Assembly: GCA_025677825.1 (NCBI GenBank)
Contig: JAIXMO010000066.1
Coordinates: forward strand, 1-64,000
Direction of reading: 5' to 3'
Source of the DNA: Helicostylum pulchrum
Lineage: Eukaryota; Mucoromycota; Mucoromycetes; Mucorales; Mucoraceae
DNA length: 64,000 nt
The notes beneath the pieces are model-generated. The model saw only the letters and a program-made list of their open reading frames with translations. It was not told the DNA's origin and made no database searches. Position 1 is the stretch's first letter. The number at the start of each line of letters is the position of its first letter. The translations under genes and the position numbers were made by a program. Positions 21,336 through 32,361 of the stretch are shown here, in pieces.

Positions 21336-22963
21336 ATGAAACCACCACTCTTCTTTTTATCTATTAGACAATTTTCTACTACATTAAAAATGAGTTTTAC
21401 CTATAAAGAAGCTGTTGACAAATTAAACTCTTTACAAAGTAATGCTGCTCTCTTGGAACAACTCCGTAAAGCCGGTCCTCGTATGAACGAAAAAAGTTTA
21501 CCTGAAATGAGAGATTACTTTAAAAGAATCGGTTATGAACCCAAAGACTTTGATAAACTCAACCTGATACATGTTACTGGTACCAAAGGTAAAGGTTCAA
21601 CTAGTGCTTTAACTCAATCAACTTTGCATCACTATGACAACAAGATCAAGACTGGTTTATTTACTTCACCTCACCTCGTCGCTGTAAGAGAACGTATTCG
21701 TATTAATGGCGCTCCTATTAGTGAAGAATTATATGCTAAATATACATACGACGTGTGGGAAAGATTAGAAGCTACGAAGGAACAAGCTATCAAAGCTATG
21801 AATTTATCTGAACACGATACTAAAGAGTTATTACGAAACAAAAGAAACCATCCCGATAAGCCAATTTATTTCAGATTTTTAACTCTAGTTGCATTACATG
21901 CATTTATTCAAGAAAAGGTAAAGAAAAAAAAAATGATTTCTTTGATTTATTTTTAATTGAATGTAATTAGGTAGACTGTGCTATTTTGGAAGTAGGTGTT
22001 GGCGGAGAATACGACTCAACAAATATTATTGAAAAGCCAGTTGTGTGTGGTATTACAGCTTTAGGATTAGATCATGTTACTGTATTAGGAAACACAATTG
22101 ATCAAATTGCATGGCACAAGTCTGGTATTATTAAGCAAGATATACCAGTAGTTTCATTTGAGCAACCTCCTATTGCTATGGAAGTTGTTGTTAAGAGAGC
22201 ACAAGAAAAGAATGCACCTTTAACTGTTTTATACGCTAACCAAGTATCAAAATTAGATGGTGTTGAAATTGGATTAGCCGGATTACACCAAAAATACAAT
22301 GCTTTAACAGCTATCGAATTATGTAAAATTTGGTTAAAAAAGATTCGTGGCATTGAGTTTAAAGAGGATGTACCTGAAGGATTTAAAAAAGGTTTAAGAT
22401 CAGTAACATGGCCTGGTAGGGGACAAAAGCTTGCAGTGGCAGATACGAAATATAACAAGACAGTTGATAATGTTACATGGTTTTTAGATGGCGCTCATAC
22501 CATTGAAAGCTTAGAAACTTGTGCTGATTGGTTTCAAACAACTGTAAAAAATACTAATGATGATGTTACACGTATTTTGGTGTTTAATTGTACTCATGGT
22601 CGTGATAGTGATCGTTTACTTTCTATCATTACAAAAATTCAGCCCCAAGTTCAATTCGATCATGTCATTTTCTCTACAAACATTACCTTCAGAGATGGCT
22701 ACACTGCGGATAATACAAACAAGACTGTCTCGTTGGAAGAAGTAACTTCTGTACAACAAGCATTGTCACAAAGTTGGAAAAAACAAGTACCTGATTTTAG
22801 TCATGAAAATATTCATACTGCTGATACCATTGAAGATGCTGTTGATTTCACTGTCAATCTCTCCAAGAATCTTCCCGCTAATAAACAAGTACAAGTTTTG
22901 ACTACTGGTAGTTTAATCATGGTAGGTAATACCTTGACTGTATTAGGTATCCAACCTCAATAA
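21336..22963 (+). CDS. Folylpolyglutamate synthase
   Basis: Exons 21336-21917 and 21971-22963, 524 aa. ATP-dependent ligase that adds gamma-linked glutamates to folates, retaining them in cytosol and mitochondria. Motifs: P-loop HVTGTKGKGSTSAL (about residues 79-92), FTSPHLVAVRERIRING, ILEVGVGGEYDSTNII, LGLDHVTVLGNTIDQIAWHKSGI, WPGRGQ and FLDGAHT. The latter two are ligase C-domain signatures. Two in-frame starts are evident: ATG 21336 gives an 18-residue leader (MKPPLFFLSIRQFSTTLK) of presequence type, and ATG 21390 (MSFTYKEAV) begins at the conserved domain. This arrangement fits dual mitochondrial/cytosolic products. The gene lies 109 bp after the preceding stop on the same strand. Confidence 0.92.
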
Positions 22964-23155
22964 TTTAAAAAACGTCACAAACATTGCTTAAATGTTGGGT
23001 TATCCAATCACTTTACTTTGCTTAACTGTTTGGTAAATAAGAGCGTTCTCACCTTTAGATTCTGTGCTTGTACAAATTCCCTCTTTTTTAATCAATAAAT
23101 ACATTTTTTTTTTTATAACTTTCTTTCTAAATACTGTTTTTTTACGTATAAAAAA

Positions 23156-24204
23156 ATGACTGGAATACCACAAGAGTTTAATTTGGAAGTGGTGAGAGAG
23201 TTTTACAACTGAAAATAAACTGCGCATACATGCTGACTATTTATCTATTAGACAGCATTGCCTAGAGATCAAGTAAAAGATGCACTTCGAGGTAATTGAG
23301 TAAAAATTCAACTTAAAAGTCATTTGACTCATCCTTTCTTTTGTTTTGTTAGGAATTTTACACTCCATCTTTTTTCATCGACTGTTGATTAATGTCTTAC
23401 CTCGTGAGCTTCGAGTACTTAATACGAGCGTTGTAAAGTACACCCCTTCTTTTTACTTGTATATAAAAAAAAGAATTGTATTATTAACTTGTTAATAAAG
23501 TCCATTACAGACAGTAAAGATGTAGAGCGTCTAATTGAAGAAAAGATTGCCGAGTTTTTGCATAATACGAGCCCTACACAAGTAAAAAAAGGAAAGGTAT
23601 ATATTATATATGTATATGTATAAAATAATATAATTTATATAAAGTTTTTTTTTTATGTGTAGTTGGCATTATTTTTCTATGAAAAAAGATTAAAAAAGAA
23701 TTGGTTTCAATTTACAAAGACGGAAGAGTTTGTTTGTTGGGAACAATGGAGTATTACATTAAATTTGGTTCAAGCACCACAGTCAGAACAAGGTATAATA
23801 TAGATAAAATATATCATATTAAGTAATCTTAATACTTTATTCAATTAGAAAAGTTAAAGTCAGTTAAATCAGTCGAGAATCAATTCACGCAATGCCTTCT
23901 AAAGATTTTAAAGATTGTCAATGATTATAAGGAACATATTCCTTCAATTACAACCACAGAGGGTAATCCGTTTCCATATCAGGTATTTACTAATTTGCTA
24001 ATAAATAAATAAATAATTCGAGTCACTTATGTTTATCCATGTGCACAGATTGCAATACAATCCCAAACAGAAGGTTGGAGTTCAATGATAAAGCGCATGT
24101 TGGTAACTGATGCACCCACTATAGCTAGTAGTACGCATCCTACAGTACCTGCGAGTAATCCATCAAGTAGGCCAAGTAGTATAAAATCAGAAGGCAAAAT
24201 GTAA
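23156..24204 (+). CDS. Atg101 (HORMA-domain autophagy factor)
   Basis: Seven exons: 23156-23191, 23252-23291, 23353-23432, 23501-23596, 23663-23792, 23849-23982 and 24049-24204; 223 aa (human ATG101 is 218). Member of the ULK/Atg1 initiation complex that pairs with Atg13 through HORMA domains. Family features: EFNLEV..LPRDQVKDALRGILHSIFFHRLL at the start (the last part read across exon joins), LALFFYEKRLKKNWFQF containing a WF-finger-like Trp-Phe, and FVCWEQWSITLNL matching CIPWEVWTVKV of human. Near the end are PFPYQIAIQSQTEGWSSMIKRML. The exon 3 donor was set at 23433 to keep frame into SITDSKDVERL. A short Ser/Pro tail is added. Confidence 0.85.
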
Positions 24205-24384
24205 AATATAAAAAAACGTGTAACAATTTTTTTTTTATTTCTAATATTTTGTAATAAAAAGAATGAACCACACTTTTTTTTTATAGTCTTTTTAAAAACA
24301 ACCAAGATGAGTAGATAAGGTTTTACAGTATAAAAAAAATGAGAATATAGAATAATTAACAGAGTATTTAAATAAGTATTACAC

Positions 24385-25749
24385 TTATTTGGCAATTTCA
24401 ACACCACCGGTAGCACCCAAAACACGCTTGATATCACCATAGATGGCGCTAAAGAAAATAAAATAATTAGTAAATTTGTTTATACCTCACAGGAATTAAA
24501 AACACTTACAATTGACCAGCAGTAAGAGTAGCAACCATAACAACACGAGGACCGAGACCCAAGAAGAGACCCTTAACACCGAGTTGACCAGCCATGGTGA
24601 TGAGACGAGTGGTGAGAGATTCACCAGCGACACCCTTTTGCTTGTTAATCTTGGACAACAAGGTATCAGCAGGTTGGGAAACAATGGCAGCAACGGTACC
24701 AGCAACAATACCGGAACCAAGGTTAACAGTGGTCATAGTAGAGGGAGAAAGTTGATCCTTGGTCTTACCCATTTGGTTAATGATGAGTTCACTATAATGA
24801 TAATTGGTTAAAATACAAGGCAAACACAAATATACACACACATTTATACACTTTTTTTTCTTTTTTTAAAAAAAAATTAAACTTACGTGGTACGTTCGAA
24901 GACAACGAACTTGGCCATGGTATAAGGAACTTGCTTCAACAAGATGGGACCGAAACCAGAGTAGAAACCCTTAACGACACCTTCTTCCTTCAAGATTCTA
25001 GAGAAACCACCGAGGAGACCGGTAGCGAAAGTAGGTTGAGAGACAAGACGAATACGAGTAGCTTCGAGAGGACAGAGAGCAACATCAGCAAAGAATTCGG
25101 CAATAGCAGAAGAACCGAGGTAGATAGCAGTACGGTTCTCAGAAGCCTTCTCAGCACCGAGAACATCGATGGCAGTCTTCTTCCAGAATTCGTAACCACC
25201 GAACTTGAAAGCACCTTGCAAGAAGTAACCAGCAGCAGTGGGACCGAAACCGGTCAACAAAGCACCAGCACCCTCAGCTTGGATAACTTGACGGAAACCA
25301 CCAACCATACCCTAATAATAAATTTATGTTAAAAAAGGGGCGGCCCTTATTTTATTTTTGTTTGCTTCACTCCCACTATATTTTAGTTTACCTTGTTATA
25401 AATCTCGGGAGATAATTGAATTCTGGTCTTAACAACATCAACGGGAGTCTAATAATAATAGAGTAAGTATACAAATTTAAGGATCAATCTTAATTATAAT
25501 AAAAAAAGTTTTGTATATATATAGTGTCGTTATTTACCCTGTTAAAAAAGAAACAAATATTAGTTAGAAACCCTTTTTTATTTAATATGACCAAATATAT
25601 ACTTACATAGCACCGTGAGTGACAGCACAACAGACAGCACCAGCAAGAGCGAAACGAGCGTAGAGAGCGGCACCAGTAGGGGCAGCAACATCACCAGCGG
25701 GAGAAGGAACGATGAAGTTCTTCTTTAAGGAATCTTGAGAGGGGAACAT
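24385..25749 (-). CDS. Mitochondrial phosphate carrier (Mir1/PiC type)
   Basis: Inner-membrane H+/phosphate symporter of the SLC25 family. Exons: 25749-25607, 25538 (one nucleotide), 25448-25392, 25311-24887, 24791-24510 and 24448-24385; 323 aa. Three repeats with the PxDxx(K/R) signature: [19 protein letters not shown] in repeat 1, [14 protein letters not shown] in repeat 2 and [15 protein letters not shown] in repeat 3. THGAM just before repeat 1 matches ITHGAL of yeast Mir1. Without the 1-nt exon the join leaves AT|ACTCCC, which shifts frame and destroys the first signature. Both introns around it (68 and 89 nt) have normal ends. Codons are biased toward C-ending ones, as in highly expressed genes. 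It is convergent with Atg101, 180 bp between stops. Confidence 0.93.
25538..25538 (-). other. Candidate single-nucleotide exon of the phosphate carrier
   Basis: On the minus strand the sequence reads TTTTTTAACAG, then G, then GTAAATAACG. It thus has a strong pyrimidine-tract acceptor and a good donor with one base between. Exon 1 ends CAC GGT GCT AT at a perfect GTAAGT donor, and the next coding exon starts ACT CCC GTT GAT after TTATTAG. Inserting G restores ATG ACT CCC and the reading frame of the whole carrier. The alternative is a real or sequencing one-base deletion. Confidence 0.8.
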
Positions 25750-26977
25750 CTTTGATAAAAAAAAAGTGTGAAGAGTGGGGTTAAAAAAGAAATTAAACAA
25801 CAGGGTCACCCCGTAAAGATATATGAAAAAAATCTGCGGTTGTTCAAAAAAAAAAAAAAAAAAAAAAAGTCACTTTCTGGAAAAGCATTTCCTTTCGATA
25901 CACTACTATACATCACACCGAACGAACTTTCTACGCTGTCAATTAGATTGCTGTTATCTTATACGCTCTTAAAAGTTTTAAGCTAGTGAAAAAAATAAAA
26001 TAAAAGTTAAAACATGTGTTTTTACTATCAGTTTTTATTTGATAAGAACGAATCCTTTATCTTTCTAAAATGTAATAACTACTTACTTAAACTATAAACG
26101 TTTAGTTCATTCTGTGACGCCATGAATAATACTTAGTTCCCGGGGTTTCAACGCTCGCTTAAATGGTTGGTACGTATACCACTTGCAAACAAAAAATAAA
26201 ATTGTACCTGACTAGTTCTGTTTCCTTATAATTAAAACAGAGTCTATATATCGTATTTTTTAAAGGGGTAAATAGGAATTGATTGACTCAGTGTGGTTAT
26301 AAATTAGAGCTGCTACTATGATACTGTCTTGCATAAGCTCTGCATCTGTCTGAGTCATAATAACCCCTTTTAAAAGAATCTTTGATCAATTCTTAAAAGG
26401 TACTTACATAATTACCCCAATTCACGTTTCGATTGTAGTACAATTTATTAGCCATATAATGAGTTTGTGTTGCTGATCTTATATTTATTTTATTTTATTT
26501 TTTATTAGATGGTTAACGTTAATAGTAAAAATATAAAGCACAGACCTGGTACCTGTTTCGAAATATTACACACGGTGCAGCAAGATTTTTAACCAATCGT
26601 GACTATTTTAATTTCAGTCGCACAATCTCATAGCCATAGGTTCCCTCTGACAAGTGAGTGAATACGTTTACCTCAATAAACTTAAAATAGCTTCTAGTTG
26701 CCGTATGTTTTTTAATCAAGACTTTTATTATATGAAAGAATGCCTTATATAATTAAGTATATAATACGCCTTCATTTTTTTTTAAAAAAAAAGAAATAGT
26801 TTGTCGTAATGCTACCATGTATAGTATTCTACTGTAAATGATAAAGCTATATTTATTACGTCTGTGCTACAAACAGCCGAAAGTAGTATTGTAAGTCAGA
26901 AGCGGGGAATTATATTAAATATAAAAAGTAGGGACAGGAAGTTTTTTTTTTTAACTTTCTCTTTATTATTACAAAAA
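25750..26977. other. Divergent promoter region, 1.2 kb, with a stem-loop element
   Basis: Separates the phosphate carrier (minus) from the NmrA-like gene (plus). An A-run of about 22 lies at 25,846-25,867. No coding sequence is supported. An inverted-repeat element at 26,255-26,377 is listed separately. Confidence 0.5.
26255..26377. repeat. Imperfect inverted repeat with two Gcn4/AP-1-type sites
   Basis: Left arm TTTTTAAAGGGGTA (26256-26270) with TGACTCAG (26284-26291); right arm CTGAGTCA (26350-26357) with TAACCCCTTTTAAAAG (26361-26376). The inner 8-mers are perfect reverse complements and each contains TGA(C/G)TCA, the bZIP Gcn4/AP-1 consensus. It could be a decayed MITE-like foldback or a paired regulatory site. 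The flanking duplication test is not decisive by eye. Confidence 0.45.
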
Positions 26978-27865
26978 ATGGTTATTTCAACTGAACGTAT
27001 TTTCATTATCGGTGGTACTGGTAACATTGGTTCCAAGGCTGTACAAGACCTTTTATCCAACAAAGTTGCCTTAACTTTATACGCACGTACACCTAGCAAA
27101 GTTGAAGCCATGTTCCCTCAAAGCCAAAATTCGATTAATATTGTTGAAGGAGACCTTATCGATTTAACTTCTTTTAAACAATCAATCAAGGGCCATACTC
27201 GTTTATTCCTATTACTTACCAACTTTAACGGATTTGCTCAAAAAAAGAAAGAAATAGCTCAAATCGCATATGAAGCTGGTGTAAAGCAAATTGTCGATAT
27301 TTCGTCGTTTACTGTCAATTTGGGTTGGAGAACCAGTTACATTGGTACCACTCATTTTGATGCTGAAAAAGCTATTTATGATCTCCCCAATCGTGGTAAA
27401 TTTGTTGCTTTGCGTCCTGGTAGATTTATGACCAATGCGCTTATGGCTGATCGCCCCTCTGCTGATAACAAGATTTTCGATTCAGTCGATGCTGATTCTC
27501 GTTATGGATATATATCTACTAATGATATTGGAGCTGTTGCAGCAGTTGTGTTGACTGAGGATATTGAAAAGCATGCTGACTCTGTTTATAGTTTAACCGG
27601 TGATATGGTCTCTCCAAATCAACGTGCTCAAATTGTCTCCGACATTGTCGGTCGTCAAATCAGCTATCAACAAATTACTGCTGCTCAAAAATACCATATT
27701 ATTATGGGACTTGGTCATTACGATCATCGTATGGCTATGGACCTTTGTGGTCCTTTGAGTAGCCCTGATACCTCTGCAGTAACACCTGAAATCTCTATTT
27801 TGTTAGGAAGAGAACCTGAAACTTTGAAAGAATTTCTTAATGCTAACAAGTCTGCCTTCTTTTAA
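26978..27865 (+). CDS. NmrA-like / atypical short-chain NAD(P)-binding protein
   Basis: Single exon, 295 aa, start ATG 26978 (the open frame upstream is AT-rich leader). The N-terminal dinucleotide-binding motif IFIIGGTGNIGSKAV (GGTGxIG) is followed by ALTLYARTPSKVEAM, typical of NADPH-preferring NmrA/QOR2-like proteins with an Arg after the second strand. GDLIDLTSFKQSIKG follows. KQIVDISSF and FVALRPGRFMTNAL fit the catalytic and substrate region of this atypical SDR family, which often lacks the YxxxK pair. It is likely a redox sensor or quinone/azoreductase-like enzyme; the substrate is unknown. Confidence 0.8.
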   Translation: MVISTERIFIIGGTGNIGSKAVQDLLSNKVALTLYARTPSKVEAMFPQSQNSINIVEGDLIDLTSFKQSIKGHTRLFLLLTNFNGFAQKKKEIAQIAYEAGVKQIVDISSFTVNLGWRTSYIGTTHFDAEKAIYDLPNRGKFVALRPGRFMTNALMADRPSADNKIFDSVDADSRYGYISTNDIGAVAAVVLTEDIEKHADSVYSLTGDMVSPNQRAQIVSDIVGRQISYQQITAAQKYHIIMGLGHYDHRMAMDLCGPLSSPDTSAVTPEISILLGREPETLKEFLNANKSAFF

Positions 27866-28284
27866 AGCAATAAATAGAAAAATGTTTGTTTTAAATGCAA
27901 ATAAATCGAGATTTAAAAAGTATCGACATGATTGGTCATATTAATTCGCGCAGTAAATCTTCCAGCAACTAAAAAAAAAAAGGGCGGGCACTTACTCGTA
28001 ACTTTTATCACTTTCTACAATAAAAAAAGTACTTTGTATCGTAAAAACAGTAGTTTCGGTAATTAAAAGCGTACAGAAGAACACAAGTGTCACATCCTAT
28101 ACGGGTACGGTTATTATGCCTTTGCGTTTTAATTACCAATTTAGTTTTTATTCGAGCAGGTATTTTTCTCACGTTTGCACCAGTCTAAAGTTTATTAATT
28201 TCCAAAGTATTTTTTTCCCTTTCTACACCAAAAGAAAAAAGCAGGGAAAAAATAAAAATAAAAGCCGAAAAAGGGGGATATATT
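27866..28284. other. Convergent 3' spacer
   Basis: About 420 bp between two convergent stop codons, AT-rich, with no gene or clear repeat. Confidence 0.5.
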
Positions 28285-29020
28285 TTATTTACGTTCGGAG
28301 ACAGGTTCCCAAACAGTTCCTGCAACATCCATCTCATTCTCTATATTTACTTTAATCAAAGCATCTAAACAAGCCTTTCCTACTAAAGGTTCCAAAATAT
28401 CAACTTGCTCGGGACGAATAAACGAGTTGCCAACACGGTCAGCAAAGACTTGCATACAACCAGCGGCCTTGATAGGTTTAGTAGAGTCACGGGCACACTG
28501 AGCCAAGTGAAAAAGCATACTAGTTTCCATTTCGATAGAATGAGTATCAGGGAACTTGGTATTGATTTCTTCTACCAACTCTTCATTATCATCCCAAAAA
28601 ACAGGATCTTGACGTCCCTGGGAAGAATAAAATGAGCAACCATCGGCATTTAAGCCACCAGTTAAGACGGGTCCAACTGGCTTACCTTGTTCGATAGCAG
28701 GAGCAAGAGCATTCTCTACAGTTTGAGCAAGGATTTGTGTCATACCATCATCTGCCTTAAAGCTTCCAGAAAAGAAATAAGGAATATCTTTTAATTGAGG
28801 ATAAATAGGCTCTTCGGCGAAATGATCAAGATTACGACGAATACAATACCCGCCTCTAGGAACAACAACTGACCCAGCAGGTGCACTAGTGGTTAATGAC
28901 CCGCAAGAGCCGAAACGGATAATAGCCAAAGTACCATCTACACTAGCACGAGTTTCACGAACAAAGAAATCCATCATACAGTTACCCATACCACTAAATA
29001 TAAACCTTTTTTTTAATATC

Positions 29021-29051
<31 letters not shown>

Positions 29052-29308
29052 ACTTACATTGCCATAATAGACACTGGGACACCTTTATATCTACCAGTAA
29101 TGGTAAGAAATCCTCTTTGACTTTGCTTTTCGAAAATAGGGTGACCAGTTTCTTCTTCGGTATCTAATAGTTTAGCTATTCTTCTGCCACGGACATGGTC
29201 ACCTACAGTCAAGACTCGGTTGGCTACGTCTCCTGTCTTGACACTTATATGGTATACTCTGTCCTCAGCGTCTCTTGGAAAATTGGCGTTTGAGATACTT
29301 TCCTTCAT
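28285..29308 (-). CDS. Uridine phosphorylase-like nucleoside phosphorylase
   Basis: Exons 29308-29058 and 28993-28285, 319 aa. PNP/UDP phosphorylase superfamily; cleaves uridine (or a related nucleoside) with phosphate to base and ribose-1-phosphate in pyrimidine salvage. Motifs: ANRVLTVGDHVRGRRIAKLL (phosphate-site GDxxR), GMGNCMMDFFVRE, IRFGSCGSL, and SIEMETSMLFHLAQ (the conserved EMExs..). Length and motif order agree with eukaryotic uridine phosphorylases. The intron contains an A-run of about 29, which probably varies between strains. It shares a 159-bp divergent promoter with the gene at 29,468. Confidence 0.88.
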
Positions 29309-29467
29309 TTTTTTTTTTAGAAAAGAAGAAAAAAGAAAAAACCCACTAGAAAAAAAAGGCCCGCCTTTTTCTAGTCCCACTTTGTGACTTTTTTGTAGTG
29401 TGACAAAAAAGATGGGAGTACAGTACCAACGGGATGCTTAATCGACCCACTTTTAAATTTTTATTAA

Positions 29468-30031
29468 ATGATCACAATTCATCAAATCATTCGACGCCTA
29501 TCGACAGCCGATAAACAAAGCCAACTAGCTCAATTTTTAAAACAAACCGATAAAGATGTTACCAGCACCGTGTATCGCGGGACCTTATTCGAACTTCAAA
29601 CTTTGACATCGTTAGAGAAAACGACAGGAATGTCATTACAACATGTAGGCGGTAAAAGCGATGGTGGTATTGACATTCGAGGTCGATGGTTTAATGACAT
29701 TTGTATTGTGATTCAATGTAAAAATTTAAAAATGGGTTGTACACCGGATCATATTAGACAATTGATGGGTACAACCGTCATATCCTCTTCCAAAAAAAAC
29801 AAAACCATTGGCATTTTATCAACTATCAGTCATCGACATTTTACTCGTGACGTCCTGTCTCATTTTAATGCAAGTACAGTACCTCTTGGTTTAGCTACTG
29901 TACAAGATACCACTTTAAAATCTTTAATGTTTAATCGAAAGGCTCAGGCCATTCTAAAAGGGTTAACTATTACGACACAATTTGATTCACAAGGTAATGA
30001 GTCTGTATATATTGATATACCCTCATCTTAA
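29468..30031 (+). CDS. Rrg7-like protein (DUF2034, restriction-endonuclease fold)
   Basis: Single exon, 187 aa. Homologous in layout to yeast Rrg7, a mitochondrial protein required for respiratory growth. The centre has a PD-(D/E)xK-type core: Glu42 in LFELQTL, Asp69 in GGIDIRG, and Gln83-x-Lys85 in VIQCKN. The HVGGKSDGGIDIRGRW block is the family hallmark. The N-terminus (MITIHQIIRRLSTADK) is presequence-like. The catalytic residues are all present, so nuclease activity is conceivable, although none has been shown as far as I know. Its stop codon lies 91 bp from that of the convergent zinc-finger gene. Confidence 0.78.
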   Translation: MITIHQIIRRLSTADKQSQLAQFLKQTDKDVTSTVYRGTLFELQTLTSLEKTTGMSLQHVGGKSDGGIDIRGRWFNDICIVIQCKNLKMGCTPDHIRQLMGTTVISSSKKNKTIGILSTISHRHFTRDVLSHFNASTVPLGLATVQDTTLKSLMFNRKAQAILKGLTITTQFDSQGNESVYIDIPSS

Positions 30032-30122
30032 TAAATAAATAAATGCTATTTTTTTTTTTTTCTGTGTATGTATATTTTTTTTTTATTAAGTATATTCGTA
30101 TGTACAATTAAATTTTACTTTA

Positions 30123-30862
30123 TTATTTCAAGTGTTGTAACCTTCCTAAATAACCTTGTTGCGGTGGATTACAATAATGAACTTTTAAATGCCTTCGCAT
30201 ATTACTTTGTACACTAAACCTTCTACCGCAACCGACCTGAGGACACACATGAGGTTTTTCACCTGTGTGAGACAATATATGTATTCTTAACGAAGAAGGT
30301 CTTGAAAAGGTTTTTAAACATTGATTGCATTTATATCTATTATTGTTGGTATTATTTACTTGTAAAGATGAATTTAATTTTTCATAAGTTTTGTTTAATA
30401 CATCTGAGCTGCTACGTCGGTGACGAGGGGGATCGACCGCGCTGGAAGATAAAGATGCAGATGATCTTCGCGGTAAAAATTGATCAGAATAAGATCGACT
30501 GTGATAATGCAGGGGCTGTTGATGGCCGTAGTATTTACCGCTGTTGTGTTCAGTGTTTGTTGGCTTTGCAATCATGTCTTGCTTGTCTGCTGATCTTTGT
30601 TCCCAGTCTAAATATGTATTGCCTTGATAAGGTGTAGGCGATGGTGACTTGTTGGCTGATTGGTATACTATATTAGATGAATTTGAAGAGCAAGTAGAAG
30701 AAACTGGTGAAGTTGGTGATTGATTATGGTCTATATTATTATAAGTAATGTATCCTTTTTTTTTATATACTGTATCTAATAAACACTTTTACCTTCTGTA
30801 AACGATAATGGTTTACAAAGCATGTCCTGAATAGGAGGAAGATGAATTCTACCACTGTCCAT
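30123..30862 (-). CDS. C2H2 zinc-finger transcription factor
   Basis: Exons 30862-30793 and 30730-30123, 225 aa. It starts [15 protein letters not shown], a short motif often seen at the N-terminus of fungal zinc-finger regulators. A Ser/Pro/Asn-rich region follows ([16 protein letters not shown]). Two tandem C2H2 fingers sit near the C-terminus: [19 protein letters not shown] and [19 protein letters not shown], joined by the canonical HTGEKP linker. The RPSSLRIH and VQSNMRRH helices resemble Azf1- or NsdC-like factors. Target genes are unknown. The long upstream region (over 1 kb) is consistent with regulated expression. Confidence 0.85.
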
Positions 30863-32361
30863 TATATATAAGTAAAAAAAAGAAAAAGAAAGAAAGAGAG
30901 AGAGAGAGATATGGGAAAAGTAAGTTTATAAAAAGAAGAAAAGGTAAATAAAGAAAAAGACATCAGTAAGTAAATATATACTTACGGTAGTATGGTGTCC
31001 CAAAAAAAAACTTTTTTAAGGTTCTGCTGTTACCATTGGTTTACAGAACGATCATACAAAAAAAAAAAGCCAATGTATCAAAAGGGAACATACATGGAAG
31101 AAGGGAGAGTAAATATAGTACAGAAAAACCTTGTGCGAATATGGGAATTAGAGCCAACATATACCTTCATCTCCTCTGGTAAAAAAAAAATCCCTACATG
31201 ATATATCGTCGATCTTCTTTTTTTTTTTTTGACACGCAAGATGTTGCTGTTGTTGTTTCATTTACTAACAAATATACGCAACACTATGTGGTTCTTTTTT
31301 TTTTCGTTCTTTTTTTGTGCGTAGGAATAAAAAGATCAGATTTGGTCATAAGATTGCTTTGATGAGCCATGGGACGCTATTGTACTACTTGATCTTTTTT
31401 TTTTTCTCTCTCTTTTACCATCATAAAGCCCCATTATCTTGTAAATATTAGGACGGATAAAATAAGTGCAGTGTTTGTGCATGTAGATATATGCCCAAAA
31501 TATACGAACAACCGGTTGTCTTTGTGCATAATAAGGTAAAACCGAGATGAAACAAAGAACAACTTTTTTTTTCTTAATTGTCTATTATAGAAAGTAGATC
31601 AGCACTGTTAATTGTTGTATACAACAAGTTACACGGACGAAGGCGTGGTTATCGCTTACTCAAATATCAGTTGATTTTATGTATATCTATTCTGCAGTAT
31701 CAATTTTTTTTTTAGAAAAATATTCTGTGTGCTTCCAATATACGTAGAAAGATAAGGAGGGCTTTGTATGTCTCTTTTTTTTTTCGAGAAATGGCCTCAT
31801 CATGTGTCAGAATACATAACAATATTAAAGGAGGTCCAAAGAACATGCCTTTTATCCATTTTAAATACTAATTAACTTTAACATTAACTGTTCTTCTTGG
31901 TTCTTTATTGTCTATTTTTTTTTAATACAAGATGCAGGTAAAAGGGTATTGATTATATGTGTATGAAAAAGGTTTCAGCAGTAAACAAAAAACAAAACAA
32001 TAAGGCGGGCTTTGTGTTATAATAGGGGAAGAAGTAATAGACACTGTACTGCAGAAGACGCTTGGCAGGAATAAATCGCATACGGTAACTATCTAGTTTG
32101 GCCTAGGCTTTTAACATTTACCTGCGATAAAAATAAAGCGCTTTGATATTTAAAAGCAATTTTATATTGTAAGAGTCTGCGAATTTAGTTCGAATTTCAA
32201 TTACTAAATCCTTAAATTGGCAGTGGAACGACTGTAACTTTTTTTTTAAAAGAAAAAAAATGCATTACAACCCTCAGCTCACTTAACTTTACTTCCTCCT
32301 TTTTTTATGACTAAATGTTTATTTATAATGTGTTGCTCGTATGTCACTACACTGACACTTT
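30863..32361. other. Long upstream region of the zinc-finger gene
   Basis: About 1.5 kb with no supported gene. It contains a GA-rich tract (30,880-30,910), many T-runs of 8-10, and a perfect 16-bp palindrome TTGTTGTATACAACAA at 31612-31627. Short open frames here are not protein-like. Confidence 0.5.

Noticed and set aside
24512..25332. Long plus-strand frames opposite the phosphate carrier
   Set aside because: Shadow frames created by the biased codon use of the carrier gene; low-complexity Ser/Thr/Glu composition, no splice logic.
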